Shown: positions 21,670 to 32,346 of the stretch, one piece after another
Numbering within the stretch: the first letter of the stretch is position 1
Layout of the letters: each line of letters starts with the position of its first letter
Assembly (NCBI GenBank): GCA_025526935.1
Contig: JAHLKD010000096.1
Span: 124,001-188,000 of the forward strand
Source: Cladochytrium replicatum
Taxonomy: Eukaryota > Chytridiomycota > Chytridiomycetes > Cladochytriales > Cladochytriaceae
Reading direction: 5' to 3'
Length of the DNA stretch: 64,000 bases
The notes under the pieces: model-generated
The model's input: only the letters and a program-made list of their open reading frames with translations
The model's database searches: none
Told to the model about the DNA's origin: nothing
Program-made: the position numbers and the translations under genes

Positions 21670-22782
21670 ACTGTGATAGTACACTTTGCTTTTGTTTGTT
21701 TTCACGTGCGTGTGTTTGTCCGCTCCGGTACTGTGATCCGGCCAATTAGGTAAGGCCAACGCTTTGGAGGATCTTGGGCTTTAGGTTGTCTTCCCCTTTC
21801 TTTCCTTTTCTAGCATCTTGCTGCTATCAAAGCCTCCTTTATTTTCTGAGGCGAGTCCTGTGATTCCTTATTCACTGTTGCGTCATTGTTTTTGGCCACG
21901 AGTATAAAACAGGCCTCGTCTCTCTATGCACTCTTCAGACAGATCAATACATTTTGTTAGTTAACCCAAAGATTGTTGCCTCCGTCTATCGAACGATACT
22001 CAAAATATTTCAAGACTCCCTGTTTACCCTGTTTATCAGCCAATCAATCTGGCTTGATGAGACAGTGCTTTTGAGGTACTGTTCGCAACAATCAGACACA
22101 GATTGGCGAAATGAAAAATTGAAGACCACTGGAGCAGGAAGTGGACCAAAGGTAGTGGAAATTGGTCCAAAGGCTCATGAGCAAAGATGGCAACAGCAGA
22201 AAGCAAGGAAAGCGATTGCCTGCAGAAATTCCTCTCAAAAAAGTGTGCCATAGTCCCCAGAGCAAAGAGAAGGTTGAAACCACCAGGGATGCTCGCAATA
22301 CATAAAGAGCAAAACCTATTCACATAGGAGGTGAGAATTGATCCTGAGACTCCTCCATATCGGTAGTTTTGTGTGTGGGTCCACACTGACTGAGACAAGA
22401 AGGTAATAGTTCCTGGATGAAAGCACTACCTGTTAAATTCTGTGTATCCTTGGAGGGCTTACCCATTATTTTGCACAATAGGTTTTTCTCTTGGGCTTGA
22501 GAGTTTTTTATGCTATTGCTTGATGTATGTTTTGGGCAGTCATGCTGTTTATTTTCTTTATTGTGATTGTTTAATGTTCTTCTGTGTGGGAATATTCTGT
22601 GTGGGATATTTAGTGCCGTGTGAGAGTGGCTGTTTCCTTGAGACAGTGGAACAAACCAAACACTCACACACCACAGTCTTCCTGGTTAGGCAATCCCAGC
22701 CTTGATTTGTATTAGCCACAGAGTGCTGTGCAACAAGGGAATTTTGCTTTATTATCACCCTATATTCAACTGTGCCAAGATA
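21670..22782. other. Repeat-like DNA with a TATA-containing, LTR-like stretch
   Basis: A TATAAAA at about 21905 is followed by pyrimidine-rich text and a short open frame (21954-22253, ending QKSVP) with no recognisable domain. The promoter-like layout suggests a decayed LTR, but I see no primer-binding site or pol motif. The rest, to 22782, is AT-rich with no gene. Confidence 0.3.
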
Positions 22783-22910
22783 CGGAACCTGGAGCTGTTG
22801 TGCTAGCTACAACACAGCTAAAGAGGTGGTGTCAAAACCCAAGGGCTTCTCCTGGCAGCGGTAGGGCGTTTTTAGCTGTGTTGTAGCTAGCACAACAGCT
22901 CCAGGTTCCG
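22783..22910. repeat. Perfect 40-bp inverted repeat with 48-bp loop
   Basis: The arm 22783-22822 (starting CGGAACCTGGAGCTGTTGTG) and the arm 22871-22910 are exact reverse complements. The loop 22823-22870 holds the AAGGGCTTCTCCTGGCAGCG segment that also occurs, inverted, at the very start of the window. It is probably part of a dispersed repeat end. I see no protein. Confidence 0.93.
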
Positions 22911-23904
22911 TCTCTTTGGCCCAGTACCTGTTCTCCCAGGTGTGTACATGCCTAACAATCAGGCAGGCTGTATACCACCCAGGCTGGTCAGGCAACCAGC
23001 GAATGCTATCATCAAAGACATTGGTCATATCAACTCCTATATTCAAGTGAACAGTGTGTGTGGGCATACCTGCGGTCAAAGACATTGGTCACATCAACTC
23101 AAAGGACCAAGGCACACCACATTCCCTCACGAAATGCCACCATCCATCACTCCACACAGAACCTCCCAAGCATGGAAATAAATCATGAATGACAAGTCCA
23201 TAAATAAGAACGAAGAGGGATTGACAAAAAAACTCTCATATCAAAGAGAAAAAAAACAACCCAAAGGATAACCCACAAAGCGAACAGAGGGATATGCTAG
23301 TTTTTACCAGTTCATCAGCTCAAGAGGGTACACTACCCTCACCATCACTGTCACAGTCTTCAATGGGAGATATGTTTGATGAAAATGGAAGATAATGCAA
23401 CCCTGAACATGACCGTGAACGCCGAACTGAGGTAGCACATCAAAACTTCACCTCATCGAGAGTCCGTACGAATGCCCATCGTGTACAGTGGTAAATGGGA
23501 ACTGCGGACACTCTGGATTGACTCCAGATTGTTCTTGATTTGATGGGATCGCAGGTCCGATGGGCATGGTTGTTTGATGAACCAGCTGTGATTTGGATGG
23601 CGGAGTAGAATCTGCCATCAAACACTTTGTTCGGCTTTGCTGCCTTCTGCATGAACTTTTGGATGGAATTGAAATGAAAGCGTATCCCAACTGGGAATTG
23701 CGGGCCTCAGGAACCGGTTTGTTTGAAGTGGACGAAGATGTTGCAGTGCTCGCAAAGATAGACTGTTCGAGACGGGGGGTTTATAATTGTATCACATTGA
23801 TTTAACAAATCATAATAAAAGGGGAACAAAGAACGTAATCCAAATGTACGCAAGAAAAGGGGATGGGGGGGGTTATATAAACATTTAACATTGCACTGAA
23901 TATA
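22911..23904. other. Intergenic, no gene supported
   Basis: Frames on both strands are short and without recognisable motifs. A 7-bp G run sits near 23870. Confidence 0.5.
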
Positions 23905-25631
23905 TCAAAAAAGATTCAGAGCAAAATACTTCAACGACGTGCTCGAAGCTACTCGGCGAAATAGATCACCAGCAATTTCTGCACATTTATATGTGACAGA
24001 CAAAAAAGATTTGGCTGCGCGTGTGGGAAGTGAACATGTGAAATCCACTAGTTGGACGGTTCGATAGGCCGTTTCAAGCGCCCACCAAACTGTTGACCTT
24101 ACTAGCGATATAGCCATCTCTGGAGAGAAGATGATGTTCAGGACGTGGTATGGATAAGCTGGCATGGATAAGCTGGCATGGATAAGCTGGCATACCTTCG
24201 GAGAGAAGCGTGACGGTGCGGTCCACTTCCAAACTCTCCGTGATCCATGGGCTGAAGATCGCATGGCCAGTTGTACCACGTGCTGGACTGTCAACGGGCT
24301 CAACACGCGGAGCACTGGTGAAGAGGCGGCCTCTCTGGTCGTCAGTCTCAAGCAAAGGGTAAGCTTTTTCGACAATAGGAGTGCCAGCAATGGTAGCGTG
24401 AGGCTTGAGGGAGGAGCCGAGATCGTCCGTCACAGTGGAATTGCTGACTCGAGACGGGTTGGCGATGGGCGAACTCAGAGTGCCAGCAACGGCGGTGTGA
24501 GTCTGGAGGGAGGAGTCGAGATCGTCCGTCACAGAGACATTGCTGACTCGAGACAGGTTGGCGATGGGCGAACTGAGAGTGTCAGCAACGGCGGTGTGAG
24601 GCTGGAGGGAGGAGCGGAGATCGTCTGTCACAGTGGCATTACTGACTCGAGAAGGGTTGGCGATGGGCGAGCTCAGAGTGCCAGCAACGGCGGTGTGAGG
24701 CTGGAGAGAGGAGCTGAGATTGTCGATGACAATGGCATTGCTGATTACAGATGGGTTGGTGATGGGTGAACTCAGGCAGGTTGGCAAATGCACAGTCTTG
24801 ACTGAAGACCGTTTGTTCGTGACGATATCTGGTGGGAAGATGATGTTCAGGACATGTCGTTAGTATGGATTAGCAGGCATACCTTCGGAGAGGAGCGAGC
24901 AGTTGCGGTCTACCTCCAAACTCTCCTTGATCAATGGGTTAAAGGTCGCACTGCCAGTTGCACCTCGGGTTGTGCTGTCAACGGGCTCAACACGCGGAGC
25001 ACTGGCGAAGAGGCGGCTTCTCCGGGCGATGGGCCAACTCAGAGTGCCAGCAATGGCGGTGTGAGCCTGGAGGGAGGAGCCGAGATCGTCCATCACATGG
25101 GCTTTGCTGACTAGAGACGGGTTGGCGTTGGGTGAACTCAGGCAGGTTGGCAAACGCCAAGTCTTGACTGAAGACTGTTTGATCTTGATGGTATCTGGAG
25201 AGGAGATGATGTTCAGGAAGATGACAGTAAACGTAATATGGATGAGCAGGCATACCTTCGGAGAGGAGCGAGCAGGTGCGATTGGTACGACCGACGGGGC
25301 TGGGAGGATTTCCAGCTGGGAGCCAAAAGAAAATGAGAAATCGGGATTGCTGAGTGGAAAGGAAGATATTTACCAGCGGGAGAGCCTAAATGAATGGGAG
25401 ACACGCGTCAGAATGGGATGGGAATGAGATCATTTGGGACTAGCTTTGACGGGAGCTCTCACCGAACGGAGAGAAAGAACACGCGGATTCACTACGAAGA
25501 GTGCAGTGCGGTTGGGGGGGGGACACAAAGAAAACGCGTGTTTGCTTACCAGCTCGAACAGTCGGGTTCAACAAACCAACCAAGTCGTTGGAGAAAACCT
25601 CGTCGTCGGTCAATTTCAGGATACGTGTCAT
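23905..25631 (-). CDS. Unrecognised 437-residue repeat protein made by tandem exon duplication
   Basis: Six exons are read as 25631-25550, 25385-25374 (12 bases), 25315-25256, 25194-24883, 24828-24196 and 24119-23905. All introns are phase 1 with GTAAGC, GTAAAT or GTATGCC donors. The product starts MTRILKLTDDEVFSNDLVGL. Exons 4 and 5 are copies of one another: both open with a short charged run and SSVKT..LPTCLSSP, and both close with RVEPVDS..RG, EVDR and LLSE. Exon 3 also ends in CSLLSEG. Exon 5 holds four 33-residue repeats of the form SSLQPHTAVAGTLSSPIANP. The last exon is LVRSTVWWALETAYRTVQLV followed by a Cys/Lys tail. No family is recognised and no signal peptide is seen. Confidence 0.65.
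24380..24790. repeat. 99-bp coding tandem repeat, 4 copies
   Basis: The segment GTTGG(C/T)GATGGG recurs at 24458, 24557, 24656 and 24755, an exact 99-bp period, and encodes the 33-residue repeat of the minus-strand gene. Copies differ by a few bases. A fifth, partial unit lies in the duplicated exon at about 25020-25120. Confidence 0.9.
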
Positions 25632-25975
25632 GGTGGGTGGTTTCAGAAGAGAACAAGATAGCACAGATAGGTAGCAGTGTGAGATCAGATCGCAAAGAGA
25701 GCTTGCAGCCGTGTAGGTGCGTTGAGGTGCAGGCAAGGAGACGCGTTTGCCAGAGCCACGCGTTCTTATGACGCGTTATATCACCATATTTGGGTTGTTT
25801 TCGGGCCAGAAGGTGAGGCGCAGGGGTTAAAAGTGAAAAAATGGCGTCCCACAACACCAGAAGCACTCACGAAAAACGAGTTCAATAAGAGCCACTAACT
25901 TCAATCACATGTCAATACACCGCTGTGGCTTTGTTACTGGTTGTTAATTAATCCGATTACCATATTATTTTCAAA

Positions 25976-28900
25976 ATGAGTTCTTCGCCTGCGAATCCCA
26001 ATCCGCCCAGCGACACCACAAATGCCCCTCCCTTGCCACCTTACCCTGAGGGTTTCGATGATTGGGATGATGCCGTTACTTCGACCCCTGCAATTCCTCT
26101 GACGGCAGCTCCTCCTGCTACAGTTCCTTGGTAACCATGATCCCGCAATCATTCAATGACATTCATTGATTTGGCCTTTGCAGGTGGTTTTACGCTCTAG
26201 ATCAGCCGCTGCGATGGCCAGGTGGGCCTCCTCTTCCGCCCGCACCAGCGAAACCAACCTCTTGGGCCCCCTTCTCGAAGCGTCATAACACTGACCTCGA
26301 AACAGCGTTCAACGTATTACGTCAGGCTACAGATGGAGACGGAAGACGTGTATCAACAGTTCCTCCACGTGTCGCGGTCAATGATGACCTGTTGTACGAG
26401 GTTGATGTCGAGAAAAAGGAGATTTCACCCAGTACGCTGTTGGACGAATGTGCCTTTTGATTGGGAATTTATTCGATTGATTACAGTCTATTGGCTTGGC
26501 CCTGTTTATGAGGTTCGTCGTGGAACATGGTTCTATGCGGCTGATAATAGTCGATTCCTGCCGTGCGAAGAGAAACTTGCTAGACAGATCGAAGACGGCT
26601 ACAGGCTAGCTCAAATCATTTTTTCAATTCTCAGGTTTAGCTTATTTTTTGCTTTTCATTCAGAAAGTTTCAGCCGTGGAAAGATGGAGCGACACCGCCT
26701 ACCGCTCCCTCATCTATTTCGTCAGATTCAAGCGTCACGCCTTCCGCTCCTCCAAAGCCGCCGCCTGAACGAGTAAGAACTCAATTACTTGCTCATTCAA
26801 TCCTTATCTCCTACCGTTGACTTCGTCAGAGGTGGACGGTGTTCGGGCCTTACGCAAATCAAAGTGTAATCTATGCCGAGGGCGCAACTGCGTACTTACA
26901 ATACGACGTACTTTCAGCTAAACTCGCACGCGCTGTCATCACCACTTTCTCGAAGGGAACTCCAGGTGGTATTAGGCTCATCCGTGGTTGGGATGAGGTC
27001 GAGAAGGTTCGCGCCAGAGCAGAAAAGCCTGGTCAAGCCCAACAACAGCAGCAACAAGTTCAACAACCTCAGCCACAGTTTCAGAGGGAGCTTTCTGCCA
27101 AAGCGTCGAAAGAAAGTTTGAAAGGGAAAGGAAAGGACGATGATGTTGGAGCCAAAATCGCCGCGTTCTTTGGGTTGCCTGACAAGGAAAAAGAAACGGA
27201 AAAAGAAATCGGTGCAGGCGAAAACGAAAAGGGTGATGATGCTTCTGTTTCGCCACCCGATTCTCTGGAGGCTGAGAAACACGATGATGCGCCAGTGGAA
27301 GTTCCACAGGATGATGCCATGCGACCCATCACCCACTTAGTCTTTGTAATTCACGGGTGTGTTCTTATGCAGCGATTAGAAGTTCTTATGCAGCGATTAG
27401 AAACAACCTCTGATCGTACATTTTTTTGTTTTTTTGCAGCATTGGGCAGAAACTGGGAGAAAAGCTCGGAGCTGTCAATTTCGTCGGCGGTGAGTTTGCG
27501 AACAGAGTGCTATCTAATCGTTTCTGAACACCTTTGTTTGAAAAAAGATGTAAATATTTTCAGACAGACCCTACGAACAGTCGCCGAACAGTACTTCTCT
27601 GCTAATGGTTCTGAAGCCGCCAGTCCTTCAGGTGTTAACTCTCCACCACAACCTGGACAGAAAGCCAAAGCGGTGCCAAAAGTTCCTTCCGGTGGTGGAG
27701 TTCAGGTACTCCTACACTACCCTATCACCATCAAAATCTCACTTTCGTTACAGGTCCTTCCGATTCATTGGCGACAAAAGATGGCTTTTGGGCGCAACCC
27801 TCCCCCAAAGCCCCGTACAACCGGAGCAAAGGAGGGCACTGTCACATCCAAAGAAGCAGCGGGAACCGACACCTTCTCCGATCTCGCTTCCGTCAAAACA
27901 ATGCAGGAGCCCGAAGACGGTACTATCCCCAGCAGCGTGAGACGTCAAAGCACCGGGTTCTCCATGGAGCAAGCCGAGGACGATCTCGAGGAAGCCGAAA
28001 CGCACTTAGACGACATCACACTCGAAGGCGTCCCTTCGATCCGCACACTGATCTCCGACGTCGTCCTCGACGTTCTGCTTTACATGACCCCGCGATTCCG
28101 ACAGCAGATGGTCCGCCACCTCACCCGCGAGCTCAACTCCATGTACAAGGAATTCAAAGAGCGCAACCCAAAGTTCAACGGCACTGTGTCGCTGTACGGA
28201 CACAGTCTGGGGTCGGTCCTGGCCTTTGATATCCTGTGCAACCAGAAGGGAAGCGCGAGCGGGGGAGAGAAGATGGAAGAGGTGAAACCGGCCGAGGAAG
28301 CTAGTGGGGTTGATCTGGGGGATGTGCTTGGGCTGGCGGGCGGGCCGGGAAAGAAGAGGAGTTCGAATGGGTTAAGCGGGCTGATGAGGCAAGAGCGGAT
28401 TGAGTACGAAGAGCTCGATTTTGAAGTCGACAAGTTATTTGGTAAGTAGGTATTCGAACTGGAACAACTGTAATTGCTCAATAGCGAGATCAACCTTGCA
28501 AGCTGTGGGTTCCCCTGTTGGGATTTTCTTGCTCTTGAGAGGGGACAAGTTATGTGCACGGATGAACGGCGTCTCCTTCGATCCAACGACCGAAATCGGG
28601 GTCGCTCGACCGAAATGCAAAGCCGTGTACAACATCTTCCATCCGCATGGTATGCGTTTGCTCGTATTTTCTAATTTGATTTGTTGGGAATTCTTATTTC
28701 AACTGTTTTTGCCTCACTTACCTTAGATCCCGTTGCTTACCGTATGGAACCCATCGTCAGTCGCATCCATGTCTCGACAAAGCCGGTGTTTATCCAATAC
28801 ACCAAAGGTGGTCTCAAGGTACCCCGAAACTCAAAAAATCGTATCCTGTGCCATTCTGAGCCATAACCATAACTTGAAAGGGAACCATCGTTGGAATCCA

Positions 28901-29397
28901 AGAGGCATCATCCGGTCTCGTCGACAAAGGCATGTCCATCTTTGAGTCCATGCGCACCGGTCTGGTCTCCACTACCCAACGCATGGTCGCAGGCTTGGTG
29001 CCCAACAACGCCACCAAGTACGAGGACGAGGAGAACGCAGGGAAGAGCAGGGGTAGTAGTCCGTCCCGAATGGAGACTGGGAGCATGGACGATCAAGAGT
29101 TGACCGCCACGGATCTACGCGCTTTGAATCCGCAGGGAAGGCTCGACTATAGTATTCAAGAAGGCGTGCTGGGTAGGTCCCTTTTTTGAGAAGAGTTGTA
29201 TGTTTAGATACGCACTAATTGATTGATCAGAAAACCCGTACCTTTCTGCCTTGGGCTCGCACATGACGTACTGGAACGACACCTGCGTTTCCTTGTTCAT
29301 TCTGCGAGAACTACACGCCGCATCGACTCCTGCGGGGCAAAGCGGAGTCGCAATGGATGGGCGGACACCGTCCAACCCTTCAAACAGTGCAAAATGA
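25976..29397 (+). CDS. DDHD-domain phospholipase (PA-PLA1 family)
   Basis: A gene of about a dozen exons starts MSSSPANPNPPSDTTN and ends at TGA 29395-29397. An N-terminal WWE-like region gives WWFYALDQPL, then WLGPVYEVRRGTWFY and WTVFGPYANQSV. THLVFVIHGIGQKLGEKLGA precedes a long acidic/serine insert. The lipase elbow is SLYGHSLGSVLAFDIL near 28190, with the serine nucleophile in GHSLG. The DDHD domain carries HPHDPVAYRMEP near 28730 and GSHMTYWNDT near 29260. Such enzymes hydrolyse phosphatidic acid and related phospholipids at Golgi/ER or mitochondrial membranes. An AG|GCTAGC border near 26602 may be a GC-AG intron. It converges on the kinase gene, with 280 bases between. Confidence 0.92.
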
Positions 29398-29677
29398 TTA
29401 ACACTCTTCTATTGACACTCCTTGATCGTTTTTGCACACTCTCGCTACTGTGCTGTTTGCCACAATGGAATGAACATCGTTCGTTTTGTTTCACTGTATT
29501 TGTATTGACGAGATTTCGACAAATAATAATTGCGATTTGCACTAATTGACTATCTTACATTTGCAACAAATAACTTGCCAATTGGAACTATGTTTCAAAG
29601 AAAACAATTAAAAAACTCCGGCATTAGAATAGTAAGGTGAATGTTAATAAAGAGAGATCTGGGCTTCAAAAAGTGAT

Positions 29678-31893
29678 TCAACGAGTTTGTGTTTGCTTCT
29701 GCACACGCTCAGCGATCCCACGAAGCAGCATCTCGAACGCATTGGCATCAAGCTCTTTCTCCACGTCCTCAAACGCACGCAAGAGTTTGCTCAGCGCCGC
29801 TTGAAGCTGCTCCGCCTGCTGATGCATCTGTACGTGGAGTGACGACGGGAGGCGTGATACCGGCGTCGGGTGTTGAGGTGGCGAGTTGATGGATAGGTGC
29901 GACATGACCTGTGGACGTAAAGGTCAACAAGATCCTAGAGTGCAGTATGCGGAAATACACTCACCGATAGGATGGCTGGCTCGACAACGGACCTTATGGG
30001 CTCGTAAAGCGTTCCTCTCGACGATGCGTTTCCAGGGTAAGCCGAGGAGCTTCGAGATATTGCAACGGGTTTGTTGTCTCCGTTCACTACGGAACTGTAA
30101 CTGGCAGCACCGGGGTTGACGTGGCGTGGAATGTCTGGGTCCTGATGCCGCGACGGGATGGTTGGTATCGGTGTCAGTGACTGCAAAAAGTGATAAGCTA
30201 CACCTGTAAAGTATAACGTCCCTTCGATTCTGCTCACCATCTTGCGATTGCTTGCGGGCTGTCCACTCACAGCCTGAGGCGGTAAGTGTATTTCCGTCCT
30301 TGACCCCTTCGATGACGTGCTAGCTAGCGCAATCTCATATACACCTGACTGCGACAAGCTCCCACTCGAACTCGTGCTCGCCCGACTCGACTCCAACACT
30401 CTCGTATCCACGCGCACGGTCCCGAAATCCCACGACGCGTCGCTCAGCCTCAGCGTCATCGTGTTGTCGTCTTCGTCGTCAGGGTCGTTGATATTGCTCG
30501 CCATCGACATGCGCTTGCGTAGGGTCTCCGTGCTGTTTGCGAATTGGTTGGACTCATTCGAACCCAGCGCGATGGCGGTCATCCCGGTGCCTTGGTTGGC
30601 TGCCGTGGTGGTGTGACGGGATTGGGAGGTGCCGGTCGTGCCGGGCTTCGAGCTTCCCCGCTGCTTGAAGCGCTCGTGGCGGTCGATCAGCTCTGTTAGG
30701 TATGAGACTTTCTTTGCTCCCTTGATGAAACGATGTTTGAGGAGCTCCTTGGCAGTAGGTCGCTGGGATTCTCATCAGCAAAGGTTGGGAAATAGGTTGA
30801 AAAAAACTTCACCTTTGTTGCGTCCTTCTGCAAACACACGCTGACAAAGTCACGGAATGCTTTGGAATATTCATTGCCTTCGAGGACTGGCGGGTCGCTT
30901 TTGGGAACAAGGAACAGCACTTTCATCGGATGCAAGTCCGCGTGAGGCGGCTCGCCTTTGGCTAGCTCTATCGCTGTGATTCCCAGACTCCAAATGTCGG
31001 CCTGAAAGAAAATTTAAGTCTCGCCCGTTAATATTAAAGTTTATAAGTCTCGTACCTTTTGGTCATAGCGAGACTGGGAAATGACCTCTGATTGGACCCA
31101 GACCCAGAAAATACTGACGATAAACATTGTGTCTCCCAATGCATTCCAATCAGTACGCACCTGGAGCCATCCAGAAGGGTGTTCCGACAAATGTGTTCTT
31201 TTTGGTCATTGTCAGCGAAAGCTGCCCAGAAACACCAAAGTCTGCGAGCTTTACGTTCCCGTCTGCAGTGAGGAGAACGTTGGCGGCCTTCACGTCTCTG
31301 TGAAGCTTCCCTTCGTTGTGGAGGTAGTTCAATCCATGAAGCAGCTCTCTGAGGATGATGGCGATATACATCTCCTCAAAGGGCTTTTGCTTCATCTAAC
31401 ATGAGCACGCGAATTCAGACGGATAGTGTTGGGAGGAGGTTGTGGATATGAGCATACTAGATCCAGACACGATCCGCCAGCACAGTATTCCATTGTTATC
31501 CATAGCTTTGATTTCTTTAGGTATGATCCGTAGTATTTGATGATGTGAGGCGAGTCTAGTTGGGCCAGGATGGCCATTTCTTGTTGTATATCTTCTATTT
31601 CGTCTTCCGCATCTGCTAGGGTGGTTAGTATTGATTCTCAATTCGGGAGATTGACTTACTTTCTAGGTCGATGAGCTTGATTGCGACAGTACGACCGGTC
31701 TTTCTGTGGACTCCTTTGAAGACCTTTCAAATAGAAGATTTTCAGTCTGGGCGCTCATCCAAGGTTCAATGCACCTCTCCAAAGGAGCCCTTTCCAATCC
31801 TCTCTTGCCGAAGGTATTTCTCCTCTAAAAAGGGTAGATTGAATGTGGATGCCAAGGTGGAAATTTCGTAAGAAAGCGCATACCTGGATCCAT
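29678..31893 (-). CDS. GCK-III/Ste20-type protein kinase (MST3/Sps1 family)
   Basis: Translation begins with a 10-base exon (31893-31884) joined to exon 31824-31775, giving [20 protein letters not shown], the usual GCK-III start. VAIKLIDLE (catalytic lysine), [29 protein letters not shown] and MEYCAGGS follow. [13 protein letters not shown] and [11 protein letters not shown] are intact, then [32 protein letters not shown] and [13 protein letters not shown]. The C-terminal region is Ser/Thr-rich with DDEDDN. It ends in a helix [20 protein letters not shown] that may act in dimer or Mo25/CCM3-type binding. Relatives control polarity and septation. A 95-codon frame upstream (32243-31956, CSRCGG motif) does not join in frame and is probably 5' leader. 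Confidence 0.93.
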
Positions 31894-32346
31894 TGGTGCC
31901 GATAGCCGAAACACAGGCTTTCTAGGGATATTTTTCTTGACTTTGCAGACCGACTCTACCTCACAGACAGTTTTCTCCGGGTGTTCTCTCGCTTTGGACT
32001 ATCGTAAATCGGAATCAAGTGGGTCTCAAATGCTCCGCCACACCTGGAGCAGTTGACGCTTTGGGGAGCGAGCCGGGCGGCGTAGGGGCGGCATGGCGGG
32101 TGTGATCCAGGAAAAATAGCGACGGAGAGATTCGAGGAGCGTGATCCGCACGGTTTGTATGCTTTGCGAAACTCCGTGATTGGACGAGGAGGGGCATTGG
32201 AATAATTTGTGGAGCGGAGAGCGCTGGTCGCATTGTTTATCATTCAGTGCGAACAAACAGGGCAAGCTACTAGTGATTGGAAGTGAGCAGAATCAGCTGG
32301 CTTTAGGGACCTTCCAATTTTCCTTCTAATTTTCTTACTAAAATTA

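Noticed and set aside
21954-22253. 99-codon plus frame as a gene
   Set aside because: No motif and it lies in LTR-like repeat DNA.
31956-32243. 95-codon minus frame with CSRCGG upstream of the GCK kinase
   Set aside because: It does not splice in frame to the kinase, and the MDPEE start at 31893 matches the family; likely 5' leader.
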